17,495 nt of DNA, from positions 1-17,495 of the forward strand of contig JAGCGE010000108.1 in assembly GCA_017649745.1 (NCBI GenBank), written 5' to 3'. The DNA comes from Clostridiales bacterium (GTDB taxonomy: Bacteria; Bacillota_A; Clostridia; Saccharofermentanales; Saccharofermentanaceae). This document shows positions 6,501-13,886 of the stretch, piece by piece. Both the position numbers and the translations under genes were made by a program. The notes beneath the pieces were generated by a model. It did not search any database. It was not told the DNA's origin and saw nothing but the letters and a program-made list of their open reading frames with translations. Positions within the stretch are counted from its first letter, which is position 1; each line of letters begins with the position of its first letter.

Positions 6501-8720
6501 ATGAAACGACTATTATCAGGCGTAATGGCATCACTAGTCCTTTTTGGAGTTTTGATATCATCTTCAGGATGCAATTCCGACGAGAAAAAAGAAGCAGAGA
6601 TCATCAAAGAGACAGATCCCTGGTACTCATGTACCAATATCAACATTGCATCCAGTTGCAATGCTCTGAATTATGATAATTTTCGCTTCGAACTTCCGGT
6701 CGTAATAGATGATCTTATCTTCGTGAACTACACTTCTCGTAACGGCAGCGTATACGCTGACAGCAATTATCATGAACCTATATGCATCTTTGATACGAAG
6801 GGTAATCTTCTGAAGGAATTCGAATTGACTGATGAGATCCCTGTCAGCAATGAGCTCGGCTTAGCAAAAGAAAAAGACAAGACCGTGCTTTATTATTCTT
6901 CAAACGGCAAGCTCTGTAAGGCAGATTTCAACAAGTCTGATCTTTCTCTCGAAAACTTACGCGAAATAGATATCGGTGAGAAATCTGTGCAGTTTGCAAC
7001 TTGCACAGCCTCCGGCGATTACACCTTTGCTGTCGGTACTATCCACGACCAGGTATATATCTTCGTTATAAAAGATGATACTCTCGTTCTCAAAAAACAG
7101 ATGAACATGGATTATGCCGTGATCAGCGAAGTCACTCCGAAAGACAATGGATACCAACTAAGAGTCTACAACTTCCTTTACTTTTTCGATCCGGTCAAAT
7201 TAGATATAAAAGCAGACGGTGTAGCAAGTTTTGATGACTATGGTTATATCAACAGCGAAGTAGTCGGATATGACGGCAGGACCTATGTTAAGGAAGTTGA
7301 CGGTATATATGTGGACGGAGAACCTTACTTAAGATACTGTGATACAGACTGCAACGTCTATTCATTTATGATAGGCGATCTTCTGGCAGTTGAAGAGGAT
7401 TCGGTTGCCCTGAGTAGGCCAATATACGATTACGGTTATGGAGCTGAAGCGCCAAGTGTCATGATACTAAGCAAAGAAGACACTAATCCTAATGCAGGCA
7501 AGACTGTAATAACAGCCAGATCATACGGCAACTGCATCGACACGATGACAGGAGAAGCTATAAGAAAATACAATAAAGAGAACAGTGACTATTACGTAAA
7601 ATATGCGAGTGTTTCCGTTGATGATATTTTAGAAGAGGAGTTCACCGAAGAGATCGAGAAAAAACTAAAAGAAGAGATAGCATCATCAGAAGCTGCCGAT
7701 ATCTACTTTGGCGTTGACACACTTTGGTGGTTCCAGACTGAGGATTATTTCGTGGATCTGAGTCAGGTTATAGATCTCGATCCTGACACCTACTACACAA
7801 AGATAACAGATGCTATATCCAAAGACGGCAAGATGTTTTATATGCCTCTTTGTTTCTACGCTGACGGTCTTATGATGGATTCTTCTTCCGTAAAGGAAGG
7901 AGCTAAGGGATTTACCTATGACGAATATAAGGAATTCGTTTCTACTGTAGGAAACGGAACAGATGCAATATCTGATTTTATCGATCGAAATGATTATTTC
8001 TACCTTTGCTTCTCGACTATGAACGATATTTGGTTCAAAGACGGAAAAGTTAATATTGCAAATGAGGAGTTTGAAGAACTGTGCGACTACTTCATTAATA
8101 ACGTTCAGGAGAAGCCTAAATATGCACAGGAAGATATAATGGCAGGAGCATACAATGGTAACGATATAATCACCAACCCTGAATACGGTTATGAAACTAT
8201 TATACCAAGTATGTTCTCTATGGTCTTGGGGCAATACAAGGATCCTGTTTTGCTCGGTTTTCCGTCATCAGACAGAAAAGGAGCTTTCGCAATTGTATCG
8301 AATTCAGTATCCGTAAGCGCCGGTTCCGATCTCAAAGAAGGATGCTATGATTTCATCAGAATGCTGATCTCCAAAGATATACAGGAATTAAGTGCGGAAA
8401 ATCCGATAAACAGAACTGCTCTTCCCGCTGTCTTGGACAAATATGCCGAGATATTCCAATACGAATACAAAGAGGCTGGTTTTACGACAGAAGCTGAAGC
8501 AGCCAAGTATAATTACTATCTGCCAACAGATGAGATGAAAGCTTCCTATATCAAGATCATGGAGAACATCGAGATCGTCGCTGAATCAGATCAGTCTATA
8601 ATGGCGATCGTTAATGAAGAACTCTCCGCTGCCTACGCAGGACAAAAAGACATCAAGGAAATCGAGGCTTCTCTTCAGGATCGTCTTAGCACCCTATACA
8701 GCGAGAAGTATTCAAAATGA
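6501..8720 (+). CDS. Solute-binding lipoprotein with large extra N-terminal domain
   Basis: This 739-residue protein carries a lipoprotein signal with Cys24 (ISSSGC). The start at 6501 is preferred over ATG 6483 and TTG 6468 because GAGGGG lies 6 bases upstream and the signal peptide begins there. Residues about 50-325 form a domain of short beta strands (FELPVVIDDLIFVNY, PICIFDTKGNLLKEF, YVDGEPYLRYCDTD) resembling a beta-propeller. Residues about 335-739 match family 1 extracellular solute-binding proteins: VITARSYGNCIDTM opening strand, AADIYFGV, DLSQVIDLDPDTYYTKITDA, KDGKMFYMPLCFYADGLMMD, and a C-terminal hinge helix region. Usual binding proteins are 400-550 residues, so the N-terminal domain is an addition. 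No ABC permease or ATPase gene is adjacent, so it may serve as a receptor or use a distant transporter. Substrate unknown. Confidence 0.85.
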   Translation: MKRLLSGVMASLVLFGVLISSSGCNSDEKKEAEIIKETDPWYSCTNINIASSCNALNYDNFRFELPVVIDDLIFVNYTSRNGSVYADSNYHEPICIFDTKGNLLKEFELTDEIPVSNELGLAKEKDKTVLYYSSNGKLCKADFNKSDLSLENLREIDIGEKSVQFATCTASGDYTFAVGTIHDQVYIFVIKDDTLVLKKQMNMDYAVISEVTPKDNGYQLRVYNFLYFFDPVKLDIKADGVASFDDYGYINSEVVGYDGRTYVKEVDGIYVDGEPYLRYCDTDCNVYSFMIGDLLAVEEDSVALSRPIYDYGYGAEAPSVMILSKEDTNPNAGKTVITARSYGNCIDTMTGEAIRKYNKENSDYYVKYASVSVDDILEEEFTEEIEKKLKEEIASSEAADIYFGVDTLWWFQTEDYFVDLSQVIDLDPDTYYTKITDAISKDGKMFYMPLCFYADGLMMDSSSVKEGAKGFTYDEYKEFVSTVGNGTDAISDFIDRNDYFYLCFSTMNDIWFKDGKVNIANEEFEELCDYFINNVQEKPKYAQEDIMAGAYNGNDIITNPEYGYETIIPSMFSMVLGQYKDPVLLGFPSSDRKGAFAIVSNSVSVSAGSDLKEGCYDFIRMLISKDIQELSAENPINRTALPAVLDKYAEIFQYEYKEAGFTTEAEAAKYNYYLPTDEMKASYIKIMENIEIVAESDQSIMAIVNEELSAAYAGQKDIKEIEASLQDRLSTLYSEKYSK

Positions 8721-8819
8721 TCACTCAATATCACAAGATAAATGTATTCATTGCTCTGCATAAAGTGAGGCACAGATTGTAGTAATATATCAGGTCATAA
8801 TGCGCAAGACCTTGTAAAT

Positions 8820-10781
8820 CTAAATTTCAGTCTCTCTTATCTTGGCAGTGTAAGACTCGAATTTTGTCAGATCAACGACCTTCAGCTCACCACTGATTGT
8901 CTCTACACTGCTGTCGGATAACGTCATCTTAGCAGTAGCAACACCTGTACTGTGAGGAGCGATAGGATCACTCATGATGATCTCATTATAATTTGTTCCG
9001 TTAACGTTCAGAACACCGCTCTGCATAGCCCATGTCATATCTGACATATTCTCTACTTCGAAACAGATACCTTTATCAGTTAACTCTTTGTAGTAGATCT
9101 TCACTTTACCATCCTGATAGAGAAGTGGTCCTTCAGGAGTAACATCCGTAATCTTAACACTATTATCCACTTCAACAGTATTAATGGAGAAACGGAGTGA
9201 ATCTCTACCATCTTCGAATCCCACACGGAAATAACCTGAGATCTCTCCTACTTTCTCGTCCGCATCGACATCACACTCAACAAGCAGATTACAGCAGCTG
9301 TGTGGAGTAACATCGGTACTGCTCATAGTAATATAACTCTTTCTGTTAACCGAGATACAGTCAACGATGTAGGAGATAGTGGTATCTGTTAGATTTTGAA
9401 CATCAAGTACCACACCCTTGGATGTTATTTCCTTGAAGCTAACCTTGACCGAATCATTTTCATACATCAGGACACCTTCAGGTCCTTCTGAAACTTCGAT
9501 GCTATCATCTACTATGCCATCGAAAAAGACATATTCGAGACCTTCCTTACCCTTGCTCGTATCGAAAATACTCATGCTGAATTTACCGCTGATCACACCA
9601 ACTTCCATACCGGAATCCACTTCGCATTTGAACTTTATCTCTCCGACGCTTTGAGGCGCTACAGACTGATAATCTTGCCAGTCATAATCCTCAAGACCTC
9701 TGCCGTTTATTGCCAAAGCCTGAGGTCCGAATCTCTCGTTCTCATATGTCAGGTTTTCGACGCTGAATACGATAGTATCTTCCCTTGTCTCTTTAAAAGC
9801 CAGTCTTACCTTCTCATCTTCGTAGATAAGTGTTCCTTCCAGTTCAGGAGTCTTTACATCTACAGCCTCATCGATGACAACATCACAGAAACGAGCAAAT
9901 GTAGGTTCAAAGGATGTGTTTCTGTCCAACGTACTGATATAAATAAATCCCGATACCGTTCCGACCTTCATATCAGGATCGAAATCACCCTTAAGTACCA
10001 TCTCAGCAGTACAATCAGGACCCAGTTTTCCTTCGACATCAAGATCATTCAAACTGATCTTATTGATCGAGAAGGAAAACGGATGGAAGTAGAGTTCAGC
10101 ATCAGTGTCATTCTGTATCTCGAGATGAACTCCGTCCTCTGCCAGTTCCACGAATTTAACGGTTACATATGAATCCTGATAAAGAAGCGTATACTCTTCC
10201 TCTTCGAAAGGATCATCTGTCGGTTCAGTTGGTTCTACAGGAGTTTCGATATATGTCAGAACTGACAGCTCATTTGTCATGTCGGTAAACAGATCTTCAA
10301 CAACTTCATCACCGTTAGTAAGCTGATATTCTCCGTCTTCTTTCTCAAACTCCAGATTAAGTTCGATCGTTGTATAGTCATCTTTATCCTGCTCGTCGAC
10401 AAGTTCCATGAAGAGCTCGATATCTTTAGTCTGATTCTCCAATATCTCACTGTAGTTAGGGAGCTCGATCTCAACGTCACAGTATGTGATCTTCTTTTTT
10501 GTCTCGATACTTAATTCGTCAACTTCGATCTCAGCTTCTTTGAGTAATGCAACAACAGCCTCATCTTCAGAGATCTCCTTAATAAGATCTATCGAATTGC
10601 CTGAGAAATAGCCAAGCTCTTTAATGTCTTTTGTCTTACATGAAAGAAGCGCTTCCATAACTTCTTCCGCACTTGTGACTATCTTCTTGTTTTCCTTTTT
10701 CGACATGCCGCATCCGAATAAGGAAAAAGCTATTGAACCTATAACCAGAACACTTGTAAATCTCTTCACATATGATCTCAT
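8820..10781 (-). CDS. Lipoprotein with four tandem beta-rich repeats
   Basis: Starting at the ATG at 10781 (GAGGTGA just upstream) the protein has 653 residues and a lipobox FGC (Cys24). An in-frame ATG 27 bases further up lacks a ribosome binding site. Residues about 30-180 are helical then strand-rich (AEEVMEALLSCKTKDIKELGY..., then IELNLEFEKEDGEYQL), resembling NTF2-like domains of clostridial lipoproteins. A Pro/Thr/Glu linker (180-195) follows. Four repeats of about 110-120 residues begin near 199, 317, 437 and 552, each with LLY(Q/E)D..V.(V/I).(F/Y)KE, (V/I)EN.(T/S)D, a (I/V)N element and APxS...GE(I/V)SG. These look like Ig-like beta sandwiches. No enzyme motif is seen. The PadR gene lies upstream on the same strand with a 74-base gap and a promoter between. 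Function unknown. Confidence 0.85.
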   Translation of the reverse strand: MRSYVKRFTSVLVIGSIAFSLFGCGMSKKENKKIVTSAEEVMEALLSCKTKDIKELGYFSGNSIDLIKEISEDEAVVALLKEAEIEVDELSIETKKKITYCDVEIELPNYSEILENQTKDIELFMELVDEQDKDDYTTIELNLEFEKEDGEYQLTNGDEVVEDLFTDMTNELSVLTYIETPVEPTEPTDDPFEEEEYTLLYQDSYVTVKFVELAEDGVHLEIQNDTDAELYFHPFSFSINKISLNDLDVEGKLGPDCTAEMVLKGDFDPDMKVGTVSGFIYISTLDRNTSFEPTFARFCDVVIDEAVDVKTPELEGTLIYEDEKVRLAFKETREDTIVFSVENLTYENERFGPQALAINGRGLEDYDWQDYQSVAPQSVGEIKFKCEVDSGMEVGVISGKFSMSIFDTSKGKEGLEYVFFDGIVDDSIEVSEGPEGVLMYENDSVKVSFKEITSKGVVLDVQNLTDTTISYIVDCISVNRKSYITMSSTDVTPHSCCNLLVECDVDADEKVGEISGYFRVGFEDGRDSLRFSINTVEVDNSVKITDVTPEGPLLYQDGKVKIYYKELTDKGICFEVENMSDMTWAMQSGVLNVNGTNYNEIIMSDPIAPHSTGVATAKMTLSDSSVETISGELKVVDLTKFESYTAKIRETEI

Positions 10782-10826
10782 GTATCTCACCTCAAACACC
10801 ATAAACATCGTATTAATGATTTTGCT

Positions 10827-10835
10827 ATTATATCA
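10827..10835 (-). promoter_or_regulatory. Extended -10 promoter of the four-repeat lipoprotein gene
   Basis: On the minus strand TGATATAAT (extended -10) lies in the gap after the PadR stop codon, 45 bases before the chosen start codon. No clear -35. The lipoprotein gene can thus be expressed apart from padR. Confidence 0.5.
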
Positions 10836-10855
10836 TAAGGCACTAATTGATATAC

Positions 10856-11392
10856 TTATTGGTTAATGAGCTTCCTCGCCTTGTTACACCACTTAAGATA
10901 AGCTTCGTAAGACTCTATTCCGAATGTAACAGTCAGGTAGTAGTACAGATGGTCTTCCTTCTTAAGATCCTCCTTAAGGACCGATTCGTAACCCTTAAGA
11001 AGCGCCAGATCTTCCCTCACCTGCTTCTCGAAAACATCGATATTCCTGATCGTTACTTCCTTATCTGTCTCCCCTCCGAAAAAGAGTTTTAGCAGCGTCT
11101 CATATCGTAGTTCATTACTGACCTGACTCTCTTTAAGCCAAGATCTAAGAGCTACTCTTCCCTGCTTTGTTATGTGATAAGTGATCTTCTCTCTTCCGCC
11201 TTCAGTGTATTCTTCCTTAACGATCAAACCCTGATCAACAAGATCCCTGAGAGTCGGATAGATATTTCCGAAGCTGCCCTTCCAGAAAAAACTGATGGCA
11301 CCGTCCAAGCGTTTCTTGATGTCGTATCCCGTGAGGTCTTCGTGACACAGTAATCCCAATATGACCATATCAATCTTTTTCTCTCTTGCCAT
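10856..11392 (-). CDS. PadR family transcriptional regulator
   Basis: Starting at the ATG at 11392 (GAGGTGA 5 bases upstream) the protein has 178 residues beginning MAREKKIDMVILGLLC. An in-frame upstream ATG would add 22 residues without a ribosome binding site. Residues about 5-80 form the PadR winged helix: LGLLCHEDLTGYDIKKRL, then GNIYPTLRDLVDQGLIV recognition helix and the wing EEYTEGGREKITYHIT. Residues about 85-178 are the helical dimerisation domain (Vir-type) with Lys/Glu-rich coiled coil. PadR proteins usually repress and are released by small ligands. The gene is divergent from a TfoX-like gene, with palindromes between them, so autoregulation and control of the divergent gene are likely. 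The lipoprotein gene downstream is a further candidate target. Effector unknown. Confidence 0.93.
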   Translation of the reverse strand: MAREKKIDMVILGLLCHEDLTGYDIKKRLDGAISFFWKGSFGNIYPTLRDLVDQGLIVKEEYTEGGREKITYHITKQGRVALRSWLKESQVSNELRYETLLKLFFGGETDKEVTIRNIDVFEKQVREDLALLKGYESVLKEDLKKEDHLYYYLTVTFGIESYEAYLKWCNKARKLINQ

Positions 11393-11407
11393 ACAGTTCA
11401 CCTCATG

Positions 11408-11438
11408 TATCATTTTGATATGTATTGATAAATTATCA
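11408..11438. promoter_or_regulatory. Two adjacent palindromes, probable PadR operators
   Basis: TATCA-TTT-TGATA (11408-11420) and TGATAA-A-TTATCA (11426-11438) are perfect palindromes of 5+3+5 and 6+1+6 bases whose centres are 18 bp apart, close to two turns of the helix. They lie 16-46 bases before the padR start codon, overlapping its likely transcription start region (GATAAT on the minus strand at 11433-11438). Binding by PadR is inferred from position. Confidence 0.5.
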
Positions 11439-11478
11439 CTCATCAGAAATATACGCAAGATAAGTTTTTCTGAAATGA

Positions 11479-11484
11479 TACAAT
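11479..11484 (+). promoter_or_regulatory. Possible -10 of the TfoX-like gene
   Basis: TACAAT lies 31 bases before the start codon of the plus-strand gene and is flanked by TGATA at 11476-11480. The -35 is poor, so confidence is low. Confidence 0.35.
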
Positions 11485-11515
11485 AGATACAAAGAATGAA
11501 GGAGAAATAGATATC

Positions 11516-11824
11516 ATGGCATCAACAAAAGAATACCTGGATTTTATCCTTGAACAGTTATCAGGACTCGACGATATCAAAAGTCGCGCCATGATGGGCG
11601 AATATATCCTCTATTATCGCGATAAGATATTCGGTGGGATCTACGACAACAGACTCCTTGTAAAGCCTGTCCCTTCAGCGATCAAGCTCATGCCTGATGC
11701 AGAGATGGAACTGCCTTATGAGGGAGCAAAAGAAATGCTCCTGGTCGATGATGTGGATAACAGTGAGTTCCTGTGTAAGCTGATCAGGAGCATGTGGGAA
11801 GAGTTACCTGCTAAGACGAAGTAA
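11516..11824 (+). CDS. TfoX N-terminal domain protein
   Basis: This 102-residue protein matches the TfoX/Sxy N-terminal domain family: LEQLSGLDDIKSRAMMGEYILYYRDKIFGGIYDNRLLVK, then PYEGAKEMLLVDDV and a closing helix (SEFLCKLIRSMWEELP). The domain fills the whole protein, and the C-terminal TfoX domain of gammaproteobacterial Sxy is absent. Stand-alone copies are common in Firmicutes and have no proven competence role, so no gene symbol is given. GGAG lies 11 bases before ATG, a longish spacing. It is divergent from padR and may be controlled by it. The last 14 bases are overlapped on the other strand by a short open frame. Confidence 0.9.
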   Translation: MASTKEYLDFILEQLSGLDDIKSRAMMGEYILYYRDKIFGGIYDNRLLVKPVPSAIKLMPDAEMELPYEGAKEMLLVDDVDNSEFLCKLIRSMWEELPAKTK

Positions 11825-11882
11825 CCATCCTCCACATCTCAACTATCTCACAATAAGCATGAGGCTCTTCAGGATAGTTCAT
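11811..11882 (-). CDS. Possible 23-residue small protein overlapping the TraX stop codon
   Basis: An ATG overlaps the TGA of the TraX-family gene (ATGA), the arrangement of translationally coupled genes. The frame reads MNYPEEPHAYCEIVEMW and ends in TAG inside the 3' end of the convergent TfoX-like gene. There is no ribosome binding site of its own. The composition looks protein-like (acidic, amphipathic helix), but a frame this short arises often by chance. It could instead be the remnant of a gene cut off by rearrangement. Confidence 0.25.
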   Translation of the reverse strand: MNYPEEPHAYCEIVEMWRMVTSS

Positions 11883-12667
11883 TCGATCAAGAAACGTATG
11901 ATCATAAGGATCCATAAATGAACTGGATAAACTACATAGAACATGTACTTTGAAAACTTGGTATTTATTCCTCTTTTCCCGTTATACAAAAGGATGAAAG
12001 GAATAACCAAAGACATTGCCCACTCATTATCAAAACACAGATCGCAATAAAGTGTAGTGCCCGGATTTCCTGAATAATATGAGATAAGTGCCTTGATCAG
12101 TAAAGCCAAACTGTAAACACCTATTCCAACGCACTGTAAGGATTTTTTACCATAGAAAAACCAAACGATCAATGTGATCGGCAACAGATAAAAACCACCT
12201 TCTAATACTAAGCTTATACCTGCAGTAATGATCGCAAGAATAATACTAATGACCAAATTCTTACGATGCTTGATATTTTCCAAACACCATACAATGACAA
12301 ACATGGCAGCAAGAGTAAGGAAGATATTGTGTCCTGATATCAATGAGAAAAATGTGTATTTTCCTGTGGAAGAACTGACATTATGGAAAGTAAGATTAAT
12401 TGCTATGTTTCCACACCACATTATCAATGCCGCCACGAATAGTCTGATCAGGTATTTTTTTCGACTTCTTGTACGATAAAAACCTTCGACCATCAGGTAC
12501 AAAAATAATGGTGAAACGAACCTTGTTATCACAGGAATCCACTGCGGCCAGAGCGCGCCCTTATTACCTGCATGGATCGGTGTATTCAGATATGAATAAA
12601 CATGATCCAGCAACATGAAAGCAAGTGCGAATAATTTCAATTTATACGAGTCCAGTTCTTTTCTCAT
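11879..12667 (-). CDS. TraX family membrane protein
   Basis: This 262-residue protein has about eight membrane helices and matches the TraX family: LKLFALAFMLLDHVYSYL near the N-terminus (conserved D20 and H21), WIPVITRFVSPLFLYLMVEGFYRTRSRKKYLIRL (43-76), GHNIFLTLA (111-119), and a C-terminal YPVHLWIL helix. F-plasmid TraX N-acetylates pilin, but chromosomal TraX proteins in Firmicutes are stand-alone and are taken to be membrane acyltransferases; the substrate is unknown. No conjugation genes are nearby, so a transfer role is not supported. The start has GGAGGAGG 6 bases upstream. A promoter lies at 12702-12730. Confidence 0.9.
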   Translation of the reverse strand: MRKELDSYKLKLFALAFMLLDHVYSYLNTPIHAGNKGALWPQWIPVITRFVSPLFLYLMVEGFYRTRSRKKYLIRLFVAALIMWCGNIAINLTFHNVSSSTGKYTFFSLISGHNIFLTLAAMFVIVWCLENIKHRKNLVISIILAIITAGISLVLEGGFYLLPITLIVWFFYGKKSLQCVGIGVYSLALLIKALISYYSGNPGTTLYCDLCFDNEWAMSLVIPFILLYNGKRGINTKFSKYMFYVVYPVHLWILMIIRFLIE

Positions 12668-12701
12668 TATTTACCTCCTCCCAATGTCTGAATGCTTGTT
12701 C

Positions 12702-12730
12702 ATTATAGTCAATGAAAAATGCGTTGTAAG
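12702..12730 (-). promoter_or_regulatory. SigA-type promoter of the TraX-family gene
   Basis: On the minus strand CTTACA (12725-12730), a 17-base spacer and TATAAT (12702-12707) form a good vegetative promoter. The predicted start is near 12695, giving a leader of about 28 bases. Confidence 0.7.
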
Positions 12731-12753
12731 AGAATTAAATAAATAACAAGTCA

Positions 12754-12774
12754 ATCTTAATCAAATATTAAGAT
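12754..12774. repeat. Inverted repeat at the end of the 41-codon frame
   Basis: ATCTTAAT and ATTAAGAT pair perfectly over 8 bp around a 5-nt loop. The stem is all but GC-free and no U-tract follows at once, so it is a poor terminator. It includes the stop codon of the small frame and lies upstream of the TraX promoter. Confidence 0.3.
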
Positions 12775-12886
12775 GTTGAGTAAAAAACGAGTCAGGCTGA
12801 TACTTACACATGTTATAATGCAATCCGTCGAGGTTGACGCCACATATAAACTCAAGAATGTTTTCAGGATGATCAGGATTCCTCAT
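12761..12886 (-). CDS. Possible 41-residue small protein overlapping the end of the membrane protein gene
   Basis: The ATG at 12886 lies 11 bases before the end of the upstream minus-strand membrane protein gene, in another frame. The product begins MRNPDHPENILEFICGVNL and ends in FFTQHLNI, 41 residues with mixed, protein-like composition and two cysteines. A weak GGAT lies shortly before the ATG. The frame fills most of an otherwise gene-free 205-base gap. It may be a coupled small gene, or the left-over end of a lost gene. No family is recognised. Confidence 0.35.
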   Translation of the reverse strand: MRNPDHPENILEFICGVNLDGLHYNMCKYQPDSFFTQHLNI

Positions 12887-13871
12887 TTTCATCCGGAAAG
12901 ATCATTACAAAATCCGGCATTGGAACTAAAGTTGCTTTTGTATCATGGATATCTTTTTTTCGAATACCAACGAAGACAGGATATTCCAAACTATGAATTC
13001 CGTTAGTTGTTTCAAAATGTACTTTCTTGTCATTCGCACTTTTCGCGATGACATGATAGGCCTCATATTTATGATTCTTTACGATCTTCAATAAACAGAT
13101 CGAATTCGTTAAATAAACTGCGATTACGGGTATTCCGAAAATAGCTATACCGATAAGGATTACCAATGCAAGAAGAGCGCTTCTATCCTCACGCTTTCCG
13201 CTTCGCGTTGGCTCGTGGGAAAACCTGAACAATGCAAAAGCGATCAGTAAGACAGCAACACCAACAGCAATAAACAGATTCTTGAACTGATGCATAAATA
13301 CCGCCCTATAGAGCTTTTTTTCGAACTCTTCAGTAGTCTTAACTTTATAGAAAGATTCATTGTCTTTAATATTCGATATATTGTTTTTGGATCTCTCCCA
13401 TTTCTTCATCTTTTCTATCGCTTTTTTAACCCGCTTAGGAGTGATAGCGATTCCGATCGCAGGCAAGATCAACGTTCCTATGACACCGTCGATATACCTG
13501 CCATAATGACTTGCGAGCGCCATCAATACTACCGCCGTGAAACCCATCACGATAAGGAACATACCTGAGATATCTTCCCTGTAGGATTCACCTTTAGTCT
13601 TCTTCAATCCCGGTATACCGTCCAGGCAATAAGCAATGAGAAGAATAATATACAATATTCCAACCGGAACGATCCTCAACATATAATTTCGAGTCTCGTC
13701 AGGCTTCACGCAGCCGGTAATAAAGGCTACGATCGCATCGATCATAAGACCCGTACCAATACAAAACAGTAAAAAAACGGATACACCAAGCAGGATCAGC
13801 AACAATGTAACTGCTATCGGAGTCTCTTTTTTATCGGATGTTTTATTCGATCTGTTCTTATGTTTTCCCAA
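12873..13871 (-). CDS. Multi-pass membrane protein of unknown function, TTG start
   Basis: This 332-residue protein opens with a basic cytoplasmic segment (MGKHKNRSNKTSDKKE) and has six or so membrane helices at about 18-47, 63-84, 103-121, 127-146, 198-216 and 232-260. A charged loop of about 50 residues lies between helices 4 and 5, and a soluble C-terminal tail of about 70 residues is strand-rich (VHFETTNGIHSLEYPVFVG). The start is TTG, supported by GGAGAT 7 bases upstream; no in-frame ATG fits the signal better. The start lies 15 bases after the stop codon of the DUF1851 gene, so the two are almost certainly co-transcribed. No known family is recognised. Partnership with the immunity-like protein is inferred only from the tight spacing. 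Confidence 0.75.
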   Translation of the reverse strand: MGKHKNRSNKTSDKKETPIAVTLLLILLGVSVFLLFCIGTGLMIDAIVAFITGCVKPDETRNYMLRIVPVGILYIILLIAYCLDGIPGLKKTKGESYREDISGMFLIVMGFTAVVLMALASHYGRYIDGVIGTLILPAIGIAITPKRVKKAIEKMKKWERSKNNISNIKDNESFYKVKTTEEFEKKLYRAVFMHQFKNLFIAVGVAVLLIAFALFRFSHEPTRSGKREDRSALLALVILIGIAIFGIPVIAVYLTNSICLLKIVKNHKYEAYHVIAKSANDKKVHFETTNGIHSLEYPVFVGIRKKDIHDTKATLVPMPDFVMIFPDENEES

Positions 13872-13886
13872 AGTAAATCTCCATGA

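Noticed and set aside
7686..8234. 182-codon open frame on the minus strand
   Set aside because: It is antisense to the solute-binding domain, which has clear family motifs. The frame is a by-product of that gene's codon use.
8792..8812. AGGTC/GACCT inverted repeat in the gap between convergent lipoprotein genes as a terminator
   Set aside because: The stem is only 5 bp with an 11-nt loop and no U-tract on either strand. No convincing terminator is seen in 8721-8819.
9651..10172. 173-codon open frame on the plus strand
   Set aside because: It lies wholly antisense to the four-repeat lipoprotein gene, has no ribosome binding site and its product has no family features.
11516..11824. TfoX-like gene as evidence for natural competence
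   Set aside because: Only the N-terminal domain is present and no com genes are in the window; the role is not transferable from Sxy.
11879..12667. TraX-family gene as a sign of a conjugative element
   Set aside because: No relaxase, coupling protein, other tra genes, integrase or attachment repeats are found. Chromosomal TraX proteins are common in this group.
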